A stretch of DNA of 7,254 nucleotides, taken from positions 1-7,254 of the forward strand of contig JBKPAJ010000049.1 of NCBI GenBank assembly GCA_046726375.1, given 5' to 3'. Position numbers and translations under genes: made by a program. The stretch is from DASPWV01 sp046726375 (lineage in GTDB: Bacteria > Acidobacteriota > Vicinamibacteria > Vicinamibacterales > UBA2999). The notes under the pieces are model-generated. The model searched no databases and was not told where the DNA came from. It saw only the letters and a program-made list of their open reading frames with translations. This document shows positions 1-6,600 of this stretch, piece by piece. How positions within the stretch are numbered: position 1 is the first letter of the stretch; every line of letters starts with the position of its first letter.

Positions 1-1243
1 GCTCGGTGCCGCCAGTGAACTCGCTGCTGTCGACGAGCAGACCGGTGGCCCAGCGCTGATGCGGCGACACGCCAGCGCCGTCAGCTTTGAATCGAAACAC
101 CACGTTCGGTCCGGTGACGCCCGCCTGCGTCACCACCGGCCAGACGCCCTGACCGGTCACGCTCGATTGGCTCAACAGAATCTGCGTGCCGGAGATTGCG
201 AAATCGGCCGGCGCAGCGGGCGAAGTGAACGGCAGCGTGTGCCGGATATGCACGTTGTCGATCGTCACGCGGCGAGTGGTCGGTCCAAATGTGGTGCTGT
301 TCTGCGTGTCCACGGCGACCACGTCGCGCACCCAGGCATCGCTGACGGCGCTCATGCGGAGCAGTGTGTATTGGCTTTCGCTGATCGGCTTGTCGTAGGC
401 CGGCGCTTCCACGCGGAGCGACTCGAGACCGACATGCTCGATCCGCCCTGGAAACGCGTATCTCACCAGAGTGGCGCCGGGCGGAGTGAGATAGGCCGCG
501 TCGAACGAATCGGACAGCGGAACGTCGACGGTGATTCGATTGTCATCGATTGCCGTGATTGTGCGATCTGTGTTGATGTGCGTTCCGGCTTTGATCCACG
601 TTTGCGGTTTGCCGTCGCGCATGAGCGTGTCCATGCCCATGAAGCGAATCCACGCCTCGGTCACAGGACGCTGGATCAACACCCGATCGCCGACGCGGAA
701 ACCCGACGCTGATTCGACGCTGAACGACGTTGTGCCGGATGGAAGGTAGGCGTCGGTCATCGCCGCCGGCTTGCCATCCGGTTGCCACGACCCGGATCCC
801 GAGATCTCGAACAGGCGATGCGGCGCGCCCGTTGCCCGCAGCGTGGTTCCGCGCTCGCCAGAACCGCTGCCGCGCAGCACGACGCCGCTGTCCGCGATCT
901 TCACGGTGCTGGCGATGTCATAGATGCCTGCAGCAAGTTCAACGGCGCCGCGAAAGCCGTCGTTATCCGGCTGCAGCGTCGCAACGTCGTCGATGGCGGC
1001 CTGAATTCTCGGCGCGTTATCGCCCGGTACAGGATTCAGCGTGCGCGCGGCGCGAACACTCGGCGGCGTCACACCTCCGCCCTTGTAGCCGGCGTGAGAA
1101 AAATCCATGATGCGATTGCCACGCGCGTCGGAAGCGTAGTGCAAGCGGTTGTCGCTGCCGACGTACACCCACTTGGACGTGCCCTGGGCGACGAGCGCCG
1201 CGCTTCCGGCGAGCGCGACGAGAGTGACGACGAGGCGTGACAC
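1..1243 (-). CDS. Secreted right-handed parallel beta-helix (pectate-lyase-like) protein, partial at C-terminus
   Basis: An uninterrupted minus-strand frame of 414 codons starts at GTG 1243 and continues past the left edge, so the C-terminus is missing. Residues 1-20 form a signal peptide: a basic residue, a hydrophobic stretch VVTLVALAG, and an end near LVAQG, so the protein is probably exported. A segment PGDNAPRIQAAIDD (73-86) resembles the pre-helix motif of pectate-lyase-3/beta-helix proteins. It is followed by GVVLRGSGSG (120-129) and, at 265-365, coils rich in V/I-x-N/D (for example RRVTIDNVHIR). HQRWATGLLVDSS (395-407) resembles a His/Arg-Trp-Ala-Thr-Gly segment I associate with large secreted beta-helix proteins of environmental bacteria. 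Known folds of this type are polysaccharide lyases or glycosidases, but no catalytic set can be assigned, so substrate and activity are open. GTG is chosen because it directly precedes the signal peptide and no ATG, GTG or TTG lies just upstream in frame. No Shine-Dalgarno is visible. Confidence 0.82.
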   Translation of the reverse strand, partial: MSRLVVTLVALAGSAALVAQGTSKWVYVGSDNRLHYASDARGNRIMDFSHAGYKGGGVTPPSVRAARTLNPVPGDNAPRIQAAIDDVATLQPDNDGFRGAVELAAGIYDIASTVKIADSGVVLRGSGSGERGTTLRATGAPHRLFEISGSGSWQPDGKPAAMTDAYLPSGTTSFSVESASGFRVGDRVLIQRPVTEAWIRFMGMDTLMRDGKPQTWIKAGTHINTDRTITAIDDNRITVDVPLSDSFDAAYLTPPGATLVRYAFPGRIEHVGLESLRVEAPAYDKPISESQYTLLRMSAVSDAWVRDVVAVDTQNSTTFGPTTRRVTIDNVHIRHTLPFTSPAAPADFAISGTQILLSQSSVTGQGVWPVVTQAGVTGPNVVFRFKADGAGVSPHQRWATGLLVDSSEFTGGTE

Positions 1244-1249
1244 GGCGCG

Positions 1250-1278
1250 ATCGTATCGGCGCGTGGCTGGTTCTTCAA
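1250..1278 (-). promoter_or_regulatory. Candidate sigma70-type promoter for the beta-helix gene, possibly leaderless
   Basis: On the minus strand TTGAAG (1278-1273) is separated by exactly 17 bp from TACGAT (1255-1250); each hexamer matches its consensus at four of six positions. Only six bases lie between the -10 hexamer and the GTG start at 1243, so transcription would begin at or next to the start codon. That would produce a leaderless mRNA and would explain the lack of a Shine-Dalgarno. Hexamers of this quality occur by chance, so this is a candidate only. Confidence 0.3.
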
Positions 1279-1327
1279 CGGGAATTGCGCCAGGGTAACC
1301 TATGCAGTTTCTCGACTGTCGTTTGCA

Positions 1328-1843
1328 ATGCGCCGCACTGTGATCGGCGTCATGGGACCTGGAGCGGAGGGTGGTGCGCTCGTGGAAACCGCCCACACTC
1401 TGGGGCAACTCGTCGCGCGCAATGGCTGGATTCTGCTCACCGGCGGGCGCGCCGCTGGTGTGATGGACGCTGCAAGCCGGGGTGCGAAGACTGTGCCCGG
1501 CAGCATTACTGTTGGGATCCTGCCGGGCGATCAACAGGCCGGCGATGTTTCCCACGCGGTGGATATCGCGATCTTCACGAATCTGGGAGATGCGCGCAAC
1601 GCGGTCAACGTTCAGTCGAGCGATGTCGTGGTTGCCTTCGGCGGGGCAACACCCGGCACGCTTTCGGAAGTGGCGCTGGCATTGAAGTGCGGCAAACACG
1701 TCGTGCTCCTATGCGCAGACGAAACGGCGCGCGCGTTTCTGGAACGGTGCGGCAGCGGCCTGTTGCGCGTCGCCGTGGATCCAGCTGACGCGATTGCGAA
1801 GATTCAGTCCCTCGGGTTCCATCCAGGCCCTCCCTGGCGCTGA
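1328..1843 (+). CDS. LOG/TIGR00725-like Rossmann-fold protein (SLOG superfamily)
   Basis: This 171-residue soluble protein has no signal peptide. It begins with a typical first strand and glycine turn, TVIGVMGPG (4-12), then GWILLTGGRAAGVMDAASRG (33-52), which matches the GG-x-x-GxMxAxxxGA region of the LOG/lysine-decarboxylase-like family. LGDARNAVNVQSSD (86-99) follows, then FGGATPGTLSEVALAL (104-119), corresponding to the PGGxGTxxE nucleotide-binding loop with Glu114 retained. The loop between GG and GTLSE looks a little longer than usual. Related proteins include cytokinin-riboside phosphoribohydrolases and nucleotide-sensing SLOG proteins; TIGR00725 members are mostly uncharacterised, so a specific reaction is not claimed. 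ATG 1328 is preferred because it places the first beta-strand correctly, although no good ribosome binding site precedes it. It is the first gene of an apparent three-gene operon, with 24 bp to the next. Confidence 0.85.
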   Translation: MRRTVIGVMGPGAEGGALVETAHTLGQLVARNGWILLTGGRAAGVMDAASRGAKTVPGSITVGILPGDQQAGDVSHAVDIAIFTNLGDARNAVNVQSSDVVVAFGGATPGTLSEVALALKCGKHVVLLCADETARAFLERCGSGLLRVAVDPADAIAKIQSLGFHPGPPWR

Positions 1844-1858
1844 ACGAGGGTTAGGGAG
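1830..1858 (+). promoter_or_regulatory. Hairpin that could mask the ribosome binding site of the next gene
   Basis: CTCCCTGGC (1830-1838) can pair with GGTTAGGGAG (pairing bases 1850-1858) as a 9 bp stem with two G-U pairs and an 11-base loop. The 3' arm contains the Shine-Dalgarno AGGGAG (1853-1858) of the gene starting at 1868, nine bases away, and the loop contains the TGA stop (1841-1843) of the upstream gene. An overlapping alternative hairpin, CCAGG (1823-1827) with CCTGG (1833-1837), would free the site. Ribosomes finishing the upstream gene would melt the stem, which suggests translational coupling. This is inference from pairing done by eye. Confidence 0.3.
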
Positions 1859-1867
1859 AGCCAAGCT

Positions 1868-2155
1868 ATGCAGTTTCTCAGCGTGTCGCGGCGTCGCACC
1901 GAAGCGTTCGGCGATGCAGAGTTTGCCGCGCAGGCGGCGGCCGAAGTGGCGCAGGCGCGCATCCTCTATTCGCAGGGAGTGATTCGTCAAATCTGGCACC
2001 GTACCGACGTGCCCGGCGCATGCATACTGCTCGAAGCAGATTGTCTGGATCAGGCACGCGAGCACCTCGACACGCTACCGCTGGTGGCCGCGGGCATGCT
2101 GGAGATGACGATTATTCCGCTTCGCCCGTACGGTGGTTTCTGTCCTCCTTCTTGA
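1868..2155 (+). CDS. Muconolactone delta-isomerase-like small protein (dimeric alpha/beta barrel)
   Basis: This cytoplasmic protein has 95 residues, the usual size for the muconolactone isomerase / YciI-like fold. Seen in sequence: an opening strand MQFLSVSRRR (1-10), an Ala-rich helix (15-32), RQIWHR (40-45), a Gly turn at 50 followed by ACILLEAD (51-58), a helix ending in LDTLPL (67-72), and the last strand EMTIIPLRPYGGF (79-91). The order R-x-I-W, E, LPL, PL-x-P is that of the muconolactone isomerase family (PF02426). True muconolactone isomerases act in the beta-ketoadipate (catechol) pathway, but no other gene of that pathway is nearby, so a catabolic role is not assumed; many such stand-alone proteins are uncharacterised. 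The start has a good Shine-Dalgarno (AGGGAG, 1853-1858). It is the middle gene of the three-gene cluster, with 24 bp upstream and 28 bp downstream gaps. Confidence 0.78.
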   Translation: MQFLSVSRRRTEAFGDAEFAAQAAAEVAQARILYSQGVIRQIWHRTDVPGACILLEADCLDQAREHLDTLPLVAAGMLEMTIIPLRPYGGFCPPS

Positions 2156-2166
2156 GGCAATTGCGC

Positions 2167-2171
2167 AGGAG
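2167..2171 (+). promoter_or_regulatory. Ribosome binding site fixing the DUF1801 gene start
   Basis: AGGAG ends 12 bases before ATG 2184. It supports 2184 over an in-frame ATG at 2133, which would lie inside the preceding gene and add 17 residues not expected for the family. Confidence 0.5.
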
Positions 2172-2183
2172 CCCGGTAAGACG

Positions 2184-2540
2184 ATGAAGACGAAACCCAA
2201 GACGATCGACGCATATCTGGCAGCGGTGAGTGATGACAAGCGAGTCGCGCTCGAGAAGCTGCGCAAGGCGATCAAGGCGGCCGCGCCAGGAGCCGAGGAG
2301 TGCATCAGCTATTCGCTCCCCGCCTTTCGACTCGATGGAAAGCTGCTGGTCGGTTTCGGCGCGAGCGCGAATCATTGCTCGTTTTATCCGATGAGCGGTT
2401 CCACGGTGAGCCGCCTCAAAGCGGAGTTGAAGAAGTACGAGACCAGCAAGGGCACGATTCGCTTCCAGGCCGACAGGCCGCTGCCCGCAACACTTGTACG
2501 CAAGGTGGTCCGAGCTCGCATCGCGGAAAATGCGCGATGA
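2184..2540 (+). CDS. DUF1801 family protein (YdhG-like)
   Basis: This soluble protein of 118 residues matches the DUF1801 (YdhG/YjhG-like) pattern along its whole length. It has an N-terminal T-I-D-A-Y-L helix (8-12), helix DDKRVALEKLRKAIKAAAPG (17-36), PGAEE (35-39), ISYSLPAFRLDGKLL (41-55), FGASANHCSFYP (58-69), ETSKGTIRF (86-94) and PLPATLVRKVVRARIAE (99-115). A Bacillus subtilis member, YdhG (Fra), is described as a frataxin-like iron chaperone. Whether that role extends to this protein is not shown, and most members are uncharacterised. It closes the plus-strand cluster and faces the lactonase-like gene tail to tail, with 60 bp between them and no clear terminator hairpin with a T-run. 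Confidence 0.85.
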   Translation: MKTKPKTIDAYLAAVSDDKRVALEKLRKAIKAAAPGAEECISYSLPAFRLDGKLLVGFGASANHCSFYPMSGSTVSRLKAELKKYETSKGTIRFQADRPLPATLVRKVVRARIAENAR

Positions 2541-2600
2541 AGGTGTGTCGCCGCCAGGTCTGTCATACGGAAAGTGCCGACATCAGCGCACCCGGCGCGT

Positions 2601-3539
2601 TTACCGCGGCAAACCGGCGATGCGCGTGCGCACTTTGTAGAGTGTCTTACCGGCGGTGATGTAGAGCGTCTTCATATCGGGACCGCCGAAGGCGTTATTC
2701 GTGATCGTGTCTTCTGGAATCGGGATGAACTCGATGAGCCGGCCGGCCGGAGAGATGACGTGCACCCCGCATTTGGTATCGAGCGTTTCCGCCGTCCCGC
2801 GGGTCCGATGCAGACCGGCTGACGCGTACAGGTTTCCTTCGACGTCAATGCTCATGCCATCGGCGCTCCGTCCTGGTGAAAAGTTGTAGTGGACGCGCAT
2901 GTTCCGGACCGTTCCGTCAGGCTGGAGATCGTACGCGCGGATGAGGCGCGCGCCGCCTTGTGCGCCGTTAGCCTCAACGAGATACAGCGTTTTGTCATCA
3001 GGTGAGATTTGAATGCCGTTCGGCCGCTCGATGTCAGGCGCGGCCAGGATGCGCACAACCATGCCGGGTGTGTCGATGCGGTAGACGGCGACACCTTCCA
3101 GATCGGTGAAGTAGACGCGGCCTTTGCCGTCGATGGTCACGTCATTGGGCCCGCGGAACGGCGTGCCCTGGTAGTTGTCCGCGAGAATCTCGACGCCTCC
3201 GGTGGCTAAATCCGTGCGGGTGACGCGCGGCGTGTTCTTGACGAGAACGCCGCTACGGCGATTGTCGGCGCCTTCCGCCGCGATGAGCCGCCGCTGCGGA
3301 TCGATCAGCAGTCCGTTAGCGGCGTTGCTTTGCTCGCGAAAGGTCGACAACACGCCATCGGGCGACAGCTTCATGATGCGCTGCGTGACGAGATCGGTGA
3401 AGTACACCGTTCCATCGCGATCGACCGTGGGACCCTCGGTGAAGGCGAGCGCTGTCGCGATCTCGACTTGCGGCTCCTGTGCCGCCAGTGACGCGCCGAG
3501 CGCGATCGCGAGCGCGACCAGCAAGTATCGAATAGGCAT
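2601..3539 (-). CDS. Exported SMP-30/gluconolactonase/LRE-like beta-propeller protein
   Basis: This 312-residue protein starts at ATG 3539 with a clear signal peptide (IRYLLVALAIALGASLAAQ, 3-21), so it is probably periplasmic. The mature part has the repeated x-DG-x-Y-F-T-D blades of a six-bladed propeller. The expected SMP-30 metal and substrate residues are all present: Glu35 in FTEGP, Asn132 in RGPNDV, Asn174 in RPNGIQIS, and Asp227 in SADGMSIDVEG. These correspond to Glu18, Asn103, Asn154 and Asp204 of human SMP-30, so lactone hydrolysis with a divalent metal is likely, though the physiological lactone or ester is unknown. A longer reading from 3623 would put 28 charged residues before the signal peptide and is rejected. 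The Shine-Dalgarno is weak. The gene lies 146 bp downstream of, and on the same strand as, the ThuA-domain gene; co-transcription is possible and would link lactone hydrolysis to ThuA-type sugar chemistry. Confidence 0.9.
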   Translation of the reverse strand: MPIRYLLVALAIALGASLAAQEPQVEIATALAFTEGPTVDRDGTVYFTDLVTQRIMKLSPDGVLSTFREQSNAANGLLIDPQRRLIAAEGADNRRSGVLVKNTPRVTRTDLATGGVEILADNYQGTPFRGPNDVTIDGKGRVYFTDLEGVAVYRIDTPGMVVRILAAPDIERPNGIQISPDDKTLYLVEANGAQGGARLIRAYDLQPDGTVRNMRVHYNFSPGRSADGMSIDVEGNLYASAGLHRTRGTAETLDTKCGVHVISPAGRLIEFIPIPEDTITNNAFGGPDMKTLYITAGKTLYKVRTRIAGLPR

Positions 3540-3685
3540 CGTGTTCTTCGTTCCCGCTTCCCTCGTCTCGCCGCTCGCGAGGCGCGACGTCAAGCGTTCG
3601 CGGCGAGCAAGTGGCCTCCGCACGCCGGAAAAATGCGTCTCCGGCCGAGGCGACGCCTTCTTTCTTCGTTCTTAGTGCTTCGTTC
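3540..3685 (-). other. Intergenic spacer with repeated GAACGAAG words and two weak hairpins
   Basis: I see no open frame of interest in this 146 bp gap between the two exported-protein genes. The word GAACGAAG (read on the minus strand) occurs three times: at 3678-3685, directly after the stop codon of the large gene; at 3664-3671; and at 3546-3553, just before the lactonase start. Two weak dyads are present: an imperfect one around CTCGCGAG (about 3564-3589), and GCCGGA/TCCGGC (3624-3629 with 3640-3645). Neither is followed by a T-run, so a terminator cannot be claimed. Confidence 0.4.
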
Positions 3686-3686
3686 T
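3664..3686. repeat. Short direct repeat CTTCGTTCT, two copies 14 bp apart
   Basis: CTTCGTTCT is present at 3664-3672 and 3678-3686; the second copy runs one base into the stop codon of the large gene. An eight-base copy (CTTCGTTC) recurs at 3546-3553. The surrounding plus strand is pyrimidine-rich (TTCTTTCTTCG). It resembles low-complexity intergenic repeats; no function can be assigned. Confidence 0.45.
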
Positions 3687-6600
3687 CAGTTCCTCACATC
3701 CGCCGTTCCGCGCCGCGGCGATGCGTCAGCTTCCAGATCCCCCAGGATGTACTGAATTGCCGCCAGCAAGTGCTCGGTCCATCGCTTATCGGTGTAGAAG
3801 ATGCTGGTGTGACCAAGCGGCGTGAAGTAGGTGCGTCCCTTGCCATACGTCCTGATCCAGGCGAGACCGTAATCCTGATCCGGGCGCGTGCACTGCGCGC
3901 AGAAGCGATTGGCCGTGGCGCGATCAGATTTCTCCACGTCGATGCTCAGCAGCACGTGCTGCTTCTCTCGCGAGTACGGTGAATACGGCGGGAAGATGTA
4001 GAACTCGTCGCTGTGCTCGAAACTTGCTGACCCGAAACTCCTCGTCAGCGGACTTGCCGCATCGTCCACCTTGATCATCTGCTTCTCGATGTGATGCGCG
4101 CCCGCCCAGCCGCCCATCATCTCGGCAAACTCCGGCCAGTTGTTGTTGGCAAACGTCACCGCGTGATGGCCGCCGATGCCGCCGCCCTCGCGCACGAAGC
4201 GCAGGATCCCGTCGCGCACCTCGGGGTCGTTGTAGACCATCCCGCACACGTTGTTCAGGTAAATCGCGTCGAATTGTTTGATGGCCGGGTATTTGAGCAA
4301 ATTCAGGTCGTTGCTGAAGGTTGGTTCGAAGGCGCCGGTATTTTTCGCCATGAGCTCGAGCAGCAAGTTGCCGTGCGGGATGGTGCTGTGACCGGAGTAC
4401 ATCTGGATGTCCGTGACCAGCAGCTTGCGCGGCTTCCTGGGCGTCGCAAGCGCCAGGCGCGGCGCTGCCGCCTCGATCTGCTGCCGCTCTTCGGGTTTCA
4501 AACGATCGGGTCCGCGAATCTGTCCGGCCGGCGAGGCGAGCATGGTCCGCACGCGTTCGGCCATCGCGGGCCACATCATGCGCTCGAATGCGGCGACGTC
4601 CTTCAGGTAGTCGGCGGCCGTTGCACCGCTTGCGCCGATCGTGATCGATAGCGGCTTGACACCCGCGCGATACGCCGCGAGAAAGAAGTCGCTGAGCGCG
4701 CCAACGCCGTCGCCTGGCGGCACCGTGCGCCCGCTCGTGCCGAGTGCCGATCGGTCGGCTGCTCTCACGATCAGCAGCCGCGATTTCACACTTGCAAGCG
4801 CGTCGACCGGTTTGATGCCGGCGTGAATCCAGCCGCCGAGGTCTGCCGCAATGCCGACGCGTGCGCTGCGCCCTTCGAGCGCGGCCACGAGCGGCTTGGG
4901 ATCGGTTTTGCTGTCGAGCGCGACGCTGATTCCGAATTCGGTTGCCAGCGCGTCGAGCTCCGCGAGGTTGGTGGCATCAGCGTTCGTGATTACGAGCGGC
5001 GCGTTGATGGCTTGCGCAAACTCGAACACCTTGCGGCGAGACGCCACGTCGGTCGCCAGATCGGGCGCGTGATACGCAAGGATTTGTTCGTTCAGTTCGC
5101 GCGTCCGATAGGTGAGGGCGGCGCGCTCGCCGGCTTGCAGGCGATAGTCAACCGGTTTCGGCACCTCGGCACTCAGCGTTTGCGTGCTCGACGCCACGAT
5201 ACTGGGCAGAGAGATCGGATATGCGTCGGCTTTTGCGAGCAGCTCCGACAAGGTTGCGCCCTTAATCGCGGCGTAGGTCATGCCGATGCGCCAGCCGAAC
5301 CAGATGTTGTTGTCGGCGGCGCCGACGCGAATCATGCCGAGACTGGAACCGGTCGGGCGCTCGGAGATGGAAGGAATGGGCGGTGTTGCGGGCTGGGCGG
5401 CTGGCGCGGCTAAAGCCGCGCCGCTACCTGGAGGAAGCGGATTCGGTGTCGCATCGGCGTCGAGATCGCCGAGCAGGTACTGCACGCCGGCAAAGAAGTG
5501 GCCCACCAGCTCCGGCGTCATGAAGGTCTCCGGCATGTGGCCGAGCGAGGAATAAAACACGCGCCCCTTGCCGTATTCGCGAATCCAGCTGACCGGATAG
5601 ATGTTGTCGGGACGCTTGTAGCCGTTCCACGGCCGCGGCTCGATCTTCGGATCGTCGAGCGCAACCGTCATCAGCACGCGCACCTTGTCCCAACGCAAAC
5701 GGCCGCGCCCTTCGTGCTCGAAACGGTAATACTCTTCGCGGAAATTCAGGTCCTTGCCGCCGAACGGCTTCATCAACGGGCTTGCCGCGTCGTACACCTT
5801 CATCACGCCTTGCTCGATGCGGTGCGGTGCACTCTGACTGCCGATCATCTCGGCAAACTCGTCCCAGTTGCGCGAGGCCCACGGGGTGCCGTGAATGCCG
5901 CCCAGTCCGCCGCCCTCCCGTACAAACCGCGCGAGACCGTCGCGCACCTCGAGGTCGGCGGCGAACTCGCCCACGATGCTGTTCAAGAAGATGCCGTCGT
6001 ACTCCTTGATCTTCGGGTACTTCAAATTGTCCAAATCGTTGTCGAACACCGTCGTCCACGCGCCGGTGATGCGGCCCATCTCATCGAGCATCACGTTGGC
6101 ATGCGGAATGGTGTCGTGCGACATGCCCTGGAGGCTTTCAATCACGAGCAGCTTGCGCGGCTTCTTCGGTGTGGCGTACGGCTTGGGTGGAACGGCGGCG
6201 CGGATCTTCAGCAGCGTTTCCTCGGATCGGCGTGCGATCTCGGCATCGGTGAGCGTTTCGCCACGCGCCGGTCGAGCCAGGTCGCGTCTGATCGGTCGAG
6301 TGCGTGAGAACTCGGTAAAGTTGGCGCCGAAAGCCGGCTGCACCGTGGCCTCGAATGCATCGATCGCGCGATAGAGATCGCTCGACGCATTCTCAAGCGC
6401 CGACGGGTCGAGGGCGAGTACCAAAGGGCGCAGGTTTCGCCGATTCAACTCACGAAACACTTCGGGCGTCGCTCCCCCCACATTGACGTACATCAACCTG
6501 TTTCCCACGGCGAGCGCGTCTGCAGCTGAAGCTCCAACACCCACACGCCTTGTCAGTGCCTGCAATCGTCCCGTCAGGTCGCTCGCGGTCTGCGGTGGGA

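Noticed and set aside
59..712. Long plus-strand frame opposite the beta-helix gene
   Set aside because: It is Arg/His-rich with no recognisable domain, and it is antisense to a frame with a signal peptide and clear fold features; a GC-rich shadow.
1274..1301. Plus-strand promoter for the three-gene cluster (TTCAAC, 16 bp, TAACCT)
   Set aside because: Each hexamer matches its consensus at only three of six positions, which is no better than chance here.
1237..1788. Plus-strand frame covering the LOG-like gene in another phase
   Set aside because: It is rich in Arg, Cys and Gly with no domain, while the frame at 1328 has clear LOG motifs.
2541..2614. Terminator between the convergent genes (near-palindrome GTTTACCGCGGCAAAC at 2599-2614)
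   Set aside because: The dyad is mismatched, lies mostly inside the end of the lactonase gene, and has no T-run.
3540..3623. N-terminal extension of the lactonase to ATG 3623
   Set aside because: It would put 28 highly charged residues ahead of a textbook signal peptide.
3924..4574. Minus-strand frame inside the ThuA-domain gene, and a similar one at 5424-6059
   Set aside because: Both are out-of-phase readings of conserved ThuA coding sequence; they are Arg-rich and resemble each other only because the underlying DNA is duplicated.
5498..6307. Long plus-strand frame antisense to the first ThuA domain, and another at 4091-4651
   Set aside because: They are shadows produced by high third-position GC, with no plausible domain, start site or context.
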